The notes: generated by a model from the sequence alone, not told the origin. Counted from the stretch's first letter, positions 8,957 to 17,174 are shown. The stretch: 64,000 nucleotides of DNA from Paenibacillus mendelii (GCF_024498075.1 NZ_JANHOF010000009.1:159108-223107); one strand, 5' to 3'. A program made the numbers and translations.

Positions 8957-10519
8957 GTGCGGGAGTGGATAGACGCGGCAAGAAAAGGGAGCCGGGATGC
9001 CTTTGATCCGATTGTTCGGCATTACTCCGCTATGGCGTATGCGGTTGCGTATGATCAATTACAGGATCCCCATCTGGCGGAGGACGCGGTTCAAGAGGCG
9101 TTTGCGGAAGCATTCATTCATTTGGATAAGCTGCAGCAGCCGGAGGCATTCCCCGGCTGGTTCAAAACGATCGTGCTGCGTCAATGCTATCGCATGATGC
9201 GCAAGAAGCAGCCGCAAACCGTTCCGATCGACGGCATGGCCGAAACAGCCGAGATTCAATTCGATGTACCGGACATTGTCGCAAGAAGAGAGCTGCATCG
9301 ATTGCTGCATGACTCCATAGCTGAACTGTCTCCTAATATGCGGGTAGCGGTTCAATTGTTTTATTTGCACGGCTACTCGCTTCAAGAGGTCTCCGCTTAT
9401 TCGGGTACACCGGTCTCGGCGTTGAAGAAACGGCTTTTCGATGCGCGGAGTAAATTGAAAGGCACACTTCCCGTGGCTGATTTTGCCGCGGTGTTCCAGC
9501 TGCTTAGCGAAGGAGGAAACAGAATGCTTCATATCGTGAATGGTGATTCCGTGGCGGATAAGCTGCGGCAAGGCGTCGTCCAGGGAGACATTCTCGTCTG
9601 GCGGGAAGTCTACCCCGAAGGCCCTGTATTTGCCGATCCGGCGGAATTTACCCACCGATCCATCCGGGCGCAGTATTTGGAGGCAACCATGGGCATTCCC
9701 AGCGCAGAATATATTCAGGGCAGCCAAGCTCAAGAGAAAGTATTGGCTGATTTCCGTCAATACGAGGAGATCGTGTTATGGTTTGAGCATGATCTCTTTG
9801 ATCAGACCATGCTCTGTTATTTGCTGCATTGGTTTGCGCAGCAGCCGCTGGGCAGCACGAAATTAAGCCTGCTCTGTATCGGAGCGTATCCGGGAATTGA
9901 ACTTTTTCGAGGGTTAGGTCAGCTGTCCGTGGAACAGATGAAAACCTTATCGGGGACCTGGCAAGCCGTCGGTCAAGAGGAGCTGGAGCTGGGGGCAGAA
10001 GTATGGGAAGCATATTGTTCTCCAGATCCCATGAGTTTAGCTCGGCTGCTTCAAGATGGGCGTACCGGTGCGCTGCCTTTCGTGCACCATGCCTTTCAAC
10101 TTCACTTGGCACGGCTGCCTTCTGTTCATAATGGGCTGGGAATCGTAGAACAGACCACTTTGGAGATGGTCCAGAACGGGCTGCATTCTCCAATGGAACT
10201 GTTTGAACAGGTTGGCAATAAGCTGCACGTGCTCGGCATGGGTGACCTCCAATATTGGCATCACTTAGCGAAGATTTCACAAGGTCCGTATCCGCTGCTG
10301 AGAGCGGAGGGACTAGAGGCCTTTCCCAATTATAAGGACCCGGCGCCGTCATTCCGCCATTGTAAGCTTGTTCTAACGGAGCTGGGCAGAAGCGTTATGG
10401 CCGGGGAGGCCGATTGGATTACAGTGAATGGGATCGATGAATGGTATGGCGGTGTTCATCTGCAGGGCCATTCCATTCCATGGCGATGGGATGCGAACCA
10501 TAGAAGAATCGTGGGCTAG
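8957..10519 (+). CDS. ECF sigma factor fused to a DUF1835/DUF3658-type domain
   Basis: A 520-residue protein. Residues 1-190 are an extracytoplasmic-function sigma factor: region 2 with LAEDAVQEAFAEAF and the FPGWF(K) segment, and region 4 with VQLFYLHGYSLQEVSAYSG. From about residue 190 a DUF1835-type protein begins (MLHIVNGDSVADKL) and runs to the end with FEHDLFDQ and LTELGRSVM. The GTG at 8957 follows GAGGAGCCAGGGG. An earlier GTG (8903) has no ribosome site. A perfect internal ribosome site precedes the second domain, so two products are likely. Target promoters are unknown. Confidence 0.8.
   Translation: MREWIDAARKGSRDAFDPIVRHYSAMAYAVAYDQLQDPHLAEDAVQEAFAEAFIHLDKLQQPEAFPGWFKTIVLRQCYRMMRKKQPQTVPIDGMAETAEIQFDVPDIVARRELHRLLHDSIAELSPNMRVAVQLFYLHGYSLQEVSAYSGTPVSALKKRLFDARSKLKGTLPVADFAAVFQLLSEGGNRMLHIVNGDSVADKLRQGVVQGDILVWREVYPEGPVFADPAEFTHRSIRAQYLEATMGIPSAEYIQGSQAQEKVLADFRQYEEIVLWFEHDLFDQTMLCYLLHWFAQQPLGSTKLSLLCIGAYPGIELFRGLGQLSVEQMKTLSGTWQAVGQEELELGAEVWEAYCSPDPMSLARLLQDGRTGALPFVHHAFQLHLARLPSVHNGLGIVEQTTLEMVQNGLHSPMELFEQVGNKLHVLGMGDLQYWHHLAKISQGPYPLLRAEGLEAFPNYKDPAPSFRHCKLVLTELGRSVMAGEADWITVNGIDEWYGGVHLQGHSIPWRWDANHRRIVG
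9524..10519 (+). CDS. Probable internal translation product: free DUF1835/DUF3658 protein
   Basis: The ATG at 9524 is in frame with the sigma fusion and starts the 331-residue DUF1835 part. It is preceded by AAGGAGG at 9510-9516 with a 7-nt spacer, the best ribosome site in this neighbourhood. DUF1835 proteins usually exist as stand-alone proteins starting exactly with MLHIVNGD. A separate short product besides the fusion is therefore likely. Its biochemical role is unknown. Confidence 0.55.
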   Translation: MLHIVNGDSVADKLRQGVVQGDILVWREVYPEGPVFADPAEFTHRSIRAQYLEATMGIPSAEYIQGSQAQEKVLADFRQYEEIVLWFEHDLFDQTMLCYLLHWFAQQPLGSTKLSLLCIGAYPGIELFRGLGQLSVEQMKTLSGTWQAVGQEELELGAEVWEAYCSPDPMSLARLLQDGRTGALPFVHHAFQLHLARLPSVHNGLGIVEQTTLEMVQNGLHSPMELFEQVGNKLHVLGMGDLQYWHHLAKISQGPYPLLRAEGLEAFPNYKDPAPSFRHCKLVLTELGRSVMAGEADWITVNGIDEWYGGVHLQGHSIPWRWDANHRRIVG

Positions 10520-10585
10520 GGCTGTCTCGTGAGGTAAGGCCTGATTGATGAGATCTACTTAGGAAATGATTTGATCTTAGCGGGA

Positions 10586-10628
10586 ATCCGCAGCTGTTTA
10601 CGGCTTCGTAATCAGCTGCGGATTTTTT
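10586..10628 (+). terminator. Terminator after the sigma-DUF1835 gene
   Basis: Perfect 11-bp stem ATCCGCAGCTG / CAGCTGCGGAT followed by six T (10623-10628). Confidence 0.9.
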
Positions 10629-10670
10629 GTATTTCTTGGAACACTGTCACAAAGTTCACAGAATGTGCAC

Positions 10671-10700
10671 TTATGAAGAGGCATCCCTTATCTCTATAAT
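10671..10700 (+). promoter_or_regulatory. Possible sigma-A promoter of the DUF2798 gene
   Basis: TTATGA (10671-10676), 18-nt spacer, perfect TATAAT (10695-10700), about 20 nt ahead of the start codon. Confidence 0.4.
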
Positions 10701-10720
10701 TACAAAGATAAACAGAAGGG

Positions 10721-11233
10721 ATGATGGAATTGCCAACAACGAAGAAAGAAAACTTTTATTTTGGATTGATGATGTGCACGGGGATGGTCGTATTCATGAC
10801 ATTCTATAATTTATTTACACACGGCTTAATCGGGACGGTATCCTTGAAAGAAATACTTGTTCAGCTTATTACGGTCTTCATTGTAGCTGCCGTAGTGGAA
10901 ATATTTATTGTCGGTCCGGTAGCGAAGAAAATTGCTTTTTCATTACCCTATGACAAATCTAAGAAGGTACTTGTCATTCTAGCCCTTGCCGTATGTATGG
11001 TGAGTGGAATGGTTCTGGTAATGTCTCTATATGGATTGGGGACGGCTTACTTTTCTAACAGTCTGGAAGGCGAATCATTGTTTAAGAGTTACTTTACTTT
11101 AGTCTTTAAAAATTTTATTTTTGCCTTTCCTCTACAGCTTATCATTGTGGGGCCGACTGTTCGGTATTTATTTGTTAAGTTCGTTAAAGATAAAGGTGTG
11201 AAGGAGCCTTTACTGCGTCCGGATTGGAGTTAA
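10721..11233 (+). CDS. DUF2798-family membrane protein
   Basis: A 170-residue protein with four membrane segments arranged as two similar halves, each ending in an IVGP motif (FIVGPVAKKIAF and IIVGPTVRYLF). This is the DUF2798 pattern. ATG codons at 10721 and 10724 follow AGAAGGG. It is a single-gene unit whose 3' end overlaps by 24 nt the 3' end of the convergent clamp gene on the other strand. Function unknown. Confidence 0.8.
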   Translation: MMELPTTKKENFYFGLMMCTGMVVFMTFYNLFTHGLIGTVSLKEILVQLITVFIVAAVVEIFIVGPVAKKIAFSLPYDKSKKVLVILALAVCMVSGMVLVMSLYGLGTAYFSNSLEGESLFKSYFTLVFKNFIFAFPLQLIIVGPTVRYLFVKFVKDKGVKEPLLRPDWS

Positions 11234-12334
11234 GATATAAGCCGTTTGAGCGTCGTTATAGGGCTCAATGTGAATGGGGCTCAGCCTGCCGGTAAACTTT
11301 AACGTTGTCCTCGGACTATCGGCGGAGCGCAAAATATCCCGCATATACTTGCCGTTGAATGAAATATCAATATCGGCGCCGGTTCGATGCTCCATGATCA
11401 ATTCTTCAGAAACATCGCCGATTTCGGCCGTCCTTGCAGTCAATGTAATGCGTTTGCCGGTTGTATGGAAGCGCAGCAGATGGCTTTTATCCGCTAGGAG
11501 CGTCACCCGTTCGATCGCTTGGATCAGGTCCTCGGCATGTACGAGGACTTCGGTCGTAGGGGATGCGGGAATAAAGTTCTCAACGGAAGGATAGGTCCCC
11601 TCGATTAAAGCTGAATAAACCATCACATTTCCCGTTTTGAAAATAGCCCAGCTTTCTCCGAGCGCGACCTCTGTCGTTCCTTGCTCGCCCAGAAGCAGCT
11701 TGGCTAGTTCATTCAGATTTTTCCCTGGGATAGTAATGGGGGTGAAACCGGCTCTGGCGTTCACGCTCAGTTCCGTGGTTCGTGAAGCAAATCGAATGCC
11801 ATCTGTAGCCAGAAACCGAAAGCGGCCCATCTTATCTAGCTGGCAGGAGACGCCGGTTAGGACAGGCCTGTGCTCGGAAGCCGAGACGGCAAACACAACC
11901 TGTTTAATGACTTTATGCAGCAGCGGGCTTGGGATCGCAAACCTCAGGGAAGGATTGGCCTCGGGCATGCCGGGGAAATCCAACGGGTCCATCCCGCATA
12001 AGCGGTACACAGAAGAACCAGCTCGAATCGTGAGGATGAGGTGTTCGGTGACTTCCAGTGTGACCTGTTCCGAAGGTGATTTACGTACGATCTCCGACAA
12101 GTATGCGGCAGGAACTACGATACTTCCCGTAGATAGAATCTCCAGCTTCCCATCTTCCAATGAAAGCTCATACTGGATCATCATGTGCGTATTGCTTGAG
12201 GATAAAGATAGTCCGCCCGCGTGAGCCGTGAGCTTTATTCCGGATAGAATGGGGACGAGACAGTGTGGGGATACCGCCTTCATCACATTCTGTAGGGCAT
12301 GATGCAACGTATCCTGTGAAGCGCTAATCCGCAT
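11210..12334 (-). CDS. dnaN: Second DNA sliding clamp (DNA polymerase III beta paralogue)
   Basis: A 374-residue protein with the full three-domain layout of the beta clamp. Typical segments are MRISASQDTLHHAL at the start, IVVPAAYLSEIVRK, FPGMPE, FLATDGIRFASR, IPGKNLNEL, ALIEGTYPSVENFIP and a C-terminal end close to ILTPIRT in place of the usual MP(I/V)R. The chromosomal dnaN normally sits beside dnaA; nothing here resembles that locus, so this is an accessory clamp. Its ATG lies 11 nt inside the end of the upstream ribbon-helix-helix gene, so the two are translated together. It could serve a repair or phage-derived polymerase. Confidence 0.88.
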   Translation of the reverse strand: MRISASQDTLHHALQNVMKAVSPHCLVPILSGIKLTAHAGGLSLSSSNTHMMIQYELSLEDGKLEILSTGSIVVPAAYLSEIVRKSPSEQVTLEVTEHLILTIRAGSSVYRLCGMDPLDFPGMPEANPSLRFAIPSPLLHKVIKQVVFAVSASEHRPVLTGVSCQLDKMGRFRFLATDGIRFASRTTELSVNARAGFTPITIPGKNLNELAKLLLGEQGTTEVALGESWAIFKTGNVMVYSALIEGTYPSVENFIPASPTTEVLVHAEDLIQAIERVTLLADKSHLLRFHTTGKRITLTARTAEIGDVSEELIMEHRTGADIDISFNGKYMRDILRSADSPRTTLKFTGRLSPIHIEPYNDAQTAYILTPIRTQ

Positions 12335-12596
12335 TCGGCTGCACATCCTTATCTCCGGAATCATGTAGGAAGAAGGCTTCAATAATATCGCGGACCGTTT
12401 CGGACCGGGAACAATTCAGAGAGGTGGAGCGCTGCTCCAGCGTCTCCCACAATTCTTGGGACAAGGTCAGCGATATTTTCTTCGTGACGCCAAAGCCTTT
12501 CCTGCCTGCACCGGCCCGGGGGCCCCCCTTGGAAAACATAATCCGCAGCTGGCCCTCTTGATCGGGTATACCCAGCTTAACGTTCTCGTGTTTCAA
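12324..12596 (-). CDS. Ribbon-helix-helix (Arc/CopG-like) protein coupled to the accessory clamp
   Basis: A 90-residue basic protein. Residues 22-35 carry the KGGPRAGAGRKG motif common in phage and plasmid DNA-binding proteins. Residues 39-75 match a ribbon-helix-helix: a short strand KKISLTL, then two helices around LWETLEQRSTSLNCSRSETVRDIIEAF. The TTG start at 12596 has GGAGG some distance upstream; an internal ATG at MFSKGG is an alternative. The stop region overlaps the dnaN-like start by 11 nt. An inverted repeat 20 nt upstream is a likely autoregulatory operator. Confidence 0.7.
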   Translation of the reverse strand: MKHENVKLGIPDQEGQLRIMFSKGGPRAGAGRKGFGVTKKISLTLSQELWETLEQRSTSLNCSRSETVRDIIEAFFLHDSGDKDVQPNAD

Positions 12597-12616
12597 TAGA
12601 AATCGCCTGCCTCCAC

Positions 12617-12641
12617 ATTGAATTAAGTAACCTTATTCAAT
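12617..12641 (-). promoter_or_regulatory. Inverted repeat, candidate operator of the ribbon-helix-helix/clamp pair
   Basis: ATTGAATTAAG (12617-12627) and CTTATTCAAT (12632-12641) are near-complementary arms around TAAC, ahead of the small DNA-binding gene. The sequence is AT-rich, where a promoter would also be expected. Binding by the neighbouring protein is inference. The gap 12642-12812 shows nothing else clear. Confidence 0.4.
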
Positions 12642-12812
12642 TAATTTGTTATCCTTACTGTAACATAGCAAATATGGCTTAGCAATATATGGATTAATAT
12701 ATCTCGAGCGACCGAATGAATCCTGCACTCTTGAGGGGCAGCTGAAAAGTATTTACTCGATTAAATATCAATGTTATCTTATTTGCGACTATAGAAAGGG
12801 AGGCGTTGTCTT

Positions 12813-12872
12813 ATGAAGACGAAATTCACAGTAATTCGGGTGCATAGTAATAAGGGGACAGCGCTTCAGTAG
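12813..12872 (+). CDS. Possible 19-aa leader peptide
   Basis: ATG at 12813 follows AAAGGGAGG with a 10-nt spacer and encodes MKTKFTVIRVHSNKGTALQ, ending 44 nt before the kinase-like gene. The good ribosome site is the only support. It could be a small protein or a leader for the next gene; no family is recognised. Confidence 0.3.
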   Translation: MKTKFTVIRVHSNKGTALQ

Positions 12873-12916
12873 CCCTATAAACGGCATGATTCCCCACCTA
12901 CATTAGGGAGGATCAT

Positions 12917-13798
12917 ATGGATTATGAACGTGAAGCTGCCTTTACCCTGGATGAGGTGACCTTTCATCTTCAAGAACCTCATGATTTTGAATGGCTGTCT
13001 GAACTGGGGTATGTATTCTGTGTATTCGATCAACAGGACTCCGGCAATATTTGTTTTGGGGTTGAGAAGGAAGGAAAGAGATCCTTCGTCAAGTATGCTG
13101 GCGCAAAGCCGCTGGATTTCTCCGGGAATCCGGAGGATGCGGTTAGACGTTTATCGGAGGCCATACCTCTGTATGCCGCATTGAAGCATCCCCATTTGAT
13201 TAACCTCGTGAATCATTTCCCGGTTGGACAAGGCTATGCAGCCGTATTTGAATGGTTTGATGGGGAATGTCTGCATTCCCACTGGTCGTTTCCACCCCCG
13301 GCCAAATATGAACATCCGGATTCGCCCTTTTATCGCTATAAGCATCTGCCGGTGGAGCGGCGGTTGGAATCGCTGGACACCATCCTTTCATTCCTGGAGC
13401 ATGTAGAATCGAAAGGGTATGTGGCCGTTGATTTCTACGATGGGAGCCTATTATACGACTTCATGAGCGGCATCACCAAAATATGCGATATCGACTTCTA
13501 TCGGAAGGCGCCTTCATTTAATGAGATCGGGGAGCATTTCTGGGGGCCTGCACGTTCGAAGTCGCCGGAAGAGTTCACGTTAGGCGCGCCGATTGACGCA
13601 CGGACGAATGTATTTACCATCGGGGCGGTCATCTTCGGATTGCTGGGAGGGGAAAGGGACCGCTCCTATGACAAATGGGAAGCAGGGATGCCGCTTTACG
13701 AGGTAGCATTACGAGCCGTAAGCCATGAACGTGAGCTGCGATACTCGAGTATAGCCGAATTTATAAGAACGTGGGACAGGGCAAGGATGTTCCCCTAA
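12917..13798 (+). CDS. Kinase-like protein with altered catalytic motifs
   Basis: A 293-residue protein resembling Bacillales serine/threonine kinase-like proteins. The candidate ATP-binding lysine is in SFVKYAGAK. The segment EHVESKGYVAVDFYDGSLLYD stands where the HRDxxxxN loop would be, with Asp kept but His-Arg and Asn not. KICDIDFY stands in place of the DFG motif. The middle has FEWFDGECL, suited to the hinge. It may be a weak kinase or pseudokinase. The ATG at 12917 follows GGGAGGATC. A short hairpin with TTTT ends the gene. Substrate unknown. Confidence 0.7.
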   Translation: MDYEREAAFTLDEVTFHLQEPHDFEWLSELGYVFCVFDQQDSGNICFGVEKEGKRSFVKYAGAKPLDFSGNPEDAVRRLSEAIPLYAALKHPHLINLVNHFPVGQGYAAVFEWFDGECLHSHWSFPPPAKYEHPDSPFYRYKHLPVERRLESLDTILSFLEHVESKGYVAVDFYDGSLLYDFMSGITKICDIDFYRKAPSFNEIGEHFWGPARSKSPEEFTLGAPIDARTNVFTIGAVIFGLLGGERDRSYDKWEAGMPLYEVALRAVSHERELRYSSIAEFIRTWDRARMFP

Positions 13799-13812
13799 AT
13801 AGGATAGAATGA

Positions 13813-13835
13813 CCATCCAAACGGATGGCCGTTTT
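13813..13835 (+). terminator. Short terminator after the kinase-like gene
   Basis: CCATCC AAAC GGATGG followed by CCGTTTT. The 6-bp stem is small. Confidence 0.55.
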
Positions 13836-13912
13836 GCATAATGTACATGAATTTCAAAGTCATCCTAGTGATCGGTAAGTTTTACAGTGTCGAGCGACCG
13901 TCCACAGCGGGG

Positions 13913-13941
13913 TTGACGAAACGTGTCCAACATGTTATTTT
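13913..13941 (+). promoter_or_regulatory. Promoter of metQ
   Basis: TTGACG (13913-13918), 17-nt spacer, TATTTT (13936-13941) with an extended TGT in front. No SAM riboswitch or T-box is recognisable between it and metQ. Confidence 0.6.
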
Positions 13942-14005
13942 TAATTCGGGGTAAACAGGTTGGAATATAGGAATATGGAAAATGAGGAATAATTAGGGGG
14001 ACATC

Positions 14006-14845
14006 ATGAAGAAATCGTACGCATCAATTATTCTAGGATTGGTTCTTGTATTGTTAATCGCCGGTTGCGGCAGCAATGCAGGCGGAGAAACGAACGGGAA
14101 TGCCAATAAGCCAGCTGAAGGTCAGAAGGAGAAACTGAAGGTCGGCATCTCATCCGGCCCGGAATCCGAAGACGTATGGAAGATTGTGAAGGAAAATGCA
14201 GCCAAAGACGGCGTTGATATTGAGCTCGTCATTTTTAACGATTATGTACAACCGAATCAAACACTGGAAGAGGGGCAGCTTGACGCGAACGCCTTTCAAC
14301 ATTTGCCTTACTTAGAGGAATTTAATGCCTCACACAATACGCATATCGTGAGACTAGCGGATACGATTAATTATCCGGTCGGTATCTATTCCGATAAAAT
14401 TAAAGACCTTTCCGAGTTGAAGGAAGGCGACGAGCTTGGTCTACCGAACGATCCGTCGAACGGAGCAAGAGCACTCATTCTGTTCGAGAAAGCAGGCCTG
14501 ATTAAGCTGAAGGAAGGCGTGGGTGCTAAAGCTACGATCCGGGATATCGTCGAGAATCCGAAGAAGCTGAAATTCAAGGAGCTTGATGCGGCGTTCCTGC
14601 CCAAAGCGCTAGGTGACCTGACCGCTGCGATGATCAATACGAACTTCGCTGTTGAGAATGGCCTGGACCTGAAGGAAGCCATCTACACCGAATCCAAGGA
14701 TTCACCGTGGGTGAACATTATCGCGGTTCGCGAAGCGGACAAGGACAAGCCGATCTTCCAGAAGCTGATCAGCTATTACCACTCGGATGAAGTGAAGAAA
14801 TTCGTTGAAGAGAAGTACGGTGAGTTTCAAGTACCGGCTTGGTAA
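14006..14845 (+). CDS. metQ: Methionine ABC transporter substrate-binding lipoprotein
   Basis: A 279-residue NlpA/MetQ lipoprotein that captures methionine outside the membrane and delivers it to MetNI. The signal peptide ends in the lipobox LIAGC (lipidated Cys about residue 21). Family segments include LKVGISSGPES, the region DANAFQHLPYLEEFN near residue 97, and LPNDPSNGARALILFEKAGLI. Length is normal. It lies upstream of metN/metI but is separated from them by a terminator and an amine oxidase gene, so it can be expressed on its own from the promoter at 13913. Confidence 0.95.
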   Translation: MKKSYASIILGLVLVLLIAGCGSNAGGETNGNANKPAEGQKEKLKVGISSGPESEDVWKIVKENAAKDGVDIELVIFNDYVQPNQTLEEGQLDANAFQHLPYLEEFNASHNTHIVRLADTINYPVGIYSDKIKDLSELKEGDELGLPNDPSNGARALILFEKAGLIKLKEGVGAKATIRDIVENPKKLKFKELDAAFLPKALGDLTAAMINTNFAVENGLDLKEAIYTESKDSPWVNIIAVREADKDKPIFQKLISYYHSDEVKKFVEEKYGEFQVPAW

Positions 14846-14941
14846 GATCAACGCTGCACGAATCGAATAGACGCTTTATGTCAGTCAAACATCTAGGGAA
14901 ATAACAACAACAGAACTGCGGACTGTCTTTTTCGAAGGACG

Positions 14942-14969
14942 AAGGCTCGGCATCCGCCGCGCCTTTTTT
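14942..14969 (+). terminator. Terminator between metQ and the oxidase-metNI genes
   Basis: AAGGCTCGGC and GCCGCGCCTT pair over ten positions with one mismatch around ATCC, followed by six T. It may be partial, giving more MetQ than MetNI. Confidence 0.75.
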
Positions 14970-15006
14970 CTCTATTGAGGCCATTGCGCAGATGGAGGAG
15001 ATCACT

Positions 15007-16140
15007 ATGGACGCAGAAGTGGCCGTAATTGGAATTGGTACGATTGGCAGCATGACCATGTGGCAATTAGCACGCAGAGGCGTTAAAGTCATTGGCTTCG
15101 AGCAGTTTGGAACCGGTCACGACCGCAGCGCTGCGGGAGGAGAGTCCAGAATATTCCGTACCGCGTATTTGGAAGGCAGTGAATATGTACCGATGCTGCA
15201 TGAGTCGCGCAGACAGTGGCAGGAGCTGGAGGCGGAAACCGGATATTCGCTGCTGAATTTGAATGGCGGATTGATGATCGGCGATCCAGAGAGTGAAACC
15301 ATCCGCAATGTGATGAAGAGCATAGAACTGCACAATCTGGAGCACGAGTATCTCGATTATGAGGAAGCCCAGAAACGTTATCCGCAGCACAAGCTGCTTC
15401 CGGGCGAGGTCATGGTGCTTGATAAGCAAGCAGGCTTCATCCGTCCTGAGTTTGCAGTCGTATCGGCCGTTCAGCGGAGCGAAGCGCTGGGTGCTGTTAT
15501 TCATCGTTATACACAGGTCGAATCGATGGAGCAGGACGGCGATGGGGTTCGCATTCGTGCCAATGGCAAGGAGTATAAGGTCGGGCAGGTCGTCATTACA
15601 ACAGGGCCATGGACGAAAAAGCTGCTTCCGGAGCAAGGGAGCCCGCTTGTCACCAGGCGTCTGGTGATGAGCTTCTTCGCCACGACGAAGCCGGATATGT
15701 ACACGCCGGACAAATTCCCGATCTTTATTCGCCGCAGCAAGGGCTTCGATATATCCGGCAAGCCCACGCTTGAAGGAACGATGGTCAAAGTGATGCTTAA
15801 TCAGGGCTATGACGTCGTAGATGATCCGGATAACCTGAACCGGACGATTGCACTCAAAGATTTAAACGAGATTAGTGATGCCGTACGCGAATTGCTGCCT
15901 GATCTCATCCCGGATCCGATCCGGTTGAACGCGTATATGGATGCGTATTCCCCTGATGAGCATGCTATTATTGGAAGGCTGCCCGATATGCCGAGGGCGG
16001 TCGTTCTGTATGGCTTCTCCGGACATGGATTCAAGCTGGCGCCTGTCATGGGTAAGATAGCGGCTGACCTTGTTGTGGATGGAAGCACGCCATTCTCGAT
16101 TGAACCATTTTCACCGGAACGGATACGAAGCGGAAGGTGA
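15007..16140 (+). CDS. SolA/SoxA-like FAD-dependent amine oxidase
   Basis: A 377-residue flavoprotein of the monomeric sarcosine oxidase / N-methyltryptophan oxidase family, which oxidises N-methyl amines and releases hydrogen peroxide. The FAD-binding motif VAVIGIGTIGSMTMWQLARRG lies at the N-terminus. GGESRIFRTAY and the C-terminal FSGHGFK loop are conserved. The cysteine that binds flavin covalently in the family aligns with Tyr in YMDAYSPDEH, so FAD is probably bound non-covalently. The ATG at 15007 follows GGAGGAG. Its end overlaps the metN start region. The link to methionine import suggests an N-methyl amino acid substrate. Confidence 0.8.
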   Translation: MDAEVAVIGIGTIGSMTMWQLARRGVKVIGFEQFGTGHDRSAAGGESRIFRTAYLEGSEYVPMLHESRRQWQELEAETGYSLLNLNGGLMIGDPESETIRNVMKSIELHNLEHEYLDYEEAQKRYPQHKLLPGEVMVLDKQAGFIRPEFAVVSAVQRSEALGAVIHRYTQVESMEQDGDGVRIRANGKEYKVGQVVITTGPWTKKLLPEQGSPLVTRRLVMSFFATTKPDMYTPDKFPIFIRRSKGFDISGKPTLEGTMVKVMLNQGYDVVDDPDNLNRTIALKDLNEISDAVRELLPDLIPDPIRLNAYMDAYSPDEHAIIGRLPDMPRAVVLYGFSGHGFKLAPVMGKIAADLVVDGSTPFSIEPFSPERIRSGR

Positions 16141-16145
16141 GCAAA

Positions 16146-17174
16146 GTGATACAGTTAGAACAAATATCCAAACGTTATTATCAAGGGAAACGGGAAATTG
16201 ATGCCGTTAAGAATGTTACGCTGGATGTACAGAAGGGCGAGATTTTCGGAATCATCGGTTATAGCGGCGCGGGCAAAAGCACCCTGATCCGCTGCGTCAA
16301 TTTTCTGGAGCAGCCTACCTCCGGTTCGGTCCGAATCAACGGGATCGAGCTGGAGGGCTTGAAGCGGGCGGAGCTCCGGGCTGTGCGCAGACGGATCGGG
16401 ATGATTTTTCAAAACTTCAATCTGCTGTCTTCCATCAATGTCTTCGATAATGTGGCGGCTCCTCTGCAGCTGGTCAAGACGCCGAAGGAAGCGATCACGA
16501 AGAAGGTGCGGGAGCTTCTCGACCTGGTTGGACTGACGGATAAGGAAGAATCATTCCCTCATCAGCTATCCGGCGGTCAGAAGCAGCGCGTCGCCATCGC
16601 CAGAGCACTGGCAAGCGATCCGGAGATTCTATTATGCGATGAAGCCACTTCCGCATTGGACCCGCAAACAACGGAATCCATCTTGGACTTGCTTTTGGAA
16701 ATTAACCGTAAATACAAGATTACGATCATGCTGATTACACACGAGATGCATGTCATCAAGAAAATATGCGATCGCGTTGCGGTCATGGAGAACGGCGAAG
16801 TCGTGGAGCAAGGCACGGTCATGGATATCATCTCCGCTCCCCAGCAGCCCATTACGAAGAACTTTATTAAAAGTATCTTTGACGTTACGCTGCCAAGCGT
16901 CCTGCTGAATAAGCTGGAGAATGACAAGAGACCCGGGAAAATATTGCGAATCTCCTTTGTTGGCGAGAATGCGGCAGATCCGATATTGGCCGATCTGGCG
17001 ACGCAATTCACGCTGCGGCCTACGATTCTGTACGGCAACATTACGCAAATCAAGGAGACGATCTTCGGCTGCCTCATCATCGGCGTAACGGGCGAAGCGT
17101 CAGCCATTGAAGCGGGAATCGACTATTTGACTCAGCAGCAGCTGCGAATCGAGGTCATTGAACATGCTGAATAA
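16146..17174 (+). CDS. metN: Methionine ABC transporter ATP-binding protein
   Basis: A 342-residue ATPase that powers methionine import with MetI and MetQ. It has Walker A GYSGAGKST, signature LSGGQKQR and Walker B LLCDEATSALD. The last 90 residues form the NIL (ACT-like) domain that senses intracellular methionine and inhibits transport. Start: GTG at 16137 overlaps the oxidase stop (GTGA). GTG at 16146 gives the usual MetN beginning MIQLEQISKRY and lies behind GGAAGGTGAG, so it is preferred. The end overlaps metI by 11 nt. Confidence 0.94.
   Translation: MIQLEQISKRYYQGKREIDAVKNVTLDVQKGEIFGIIGYSGAGKSTLIRCVNFLEQPTSGSVRINGIELEGLKRAELRAVRRRIGMIFQNFNLLSSINVFDNVAAPLQLVKTPKEAITKKVRELLDLVGLTDKEESFPHQLSGGQKQRVAIARALASDPEILLCDEATSALDPQTTESILDLLLEINRKYKITIMLITHEMHVIKKICDRVAVMENGEVVEQGTVMDIISAPQQPITKNFIKSIFDVTLPSVLLNKLENDKRPGKILRISFVGENAADPILADLATQFTLRPTILYGNITQIKETIFGCLIIGVTGEASAIEAGIDYLTQQQLRIEVIEHAE

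Noticed and set aside
9059..9760. 233-codon minus-strand frame
   Set aside because: It is a shadow of the sigma-DUF1835 gene, with many Cys and His and no initiation signals.
12703..13900. TCGAGCGACCG found at 12703 and 13890
   Set aside because: An 11-nt match with no shared context; it is likely chance.
13836..14005. SAM riboswitch or T-box before metQ
   Set aside because: None of the conserved S-box or T-box sequences are present; only a promoter is visible.
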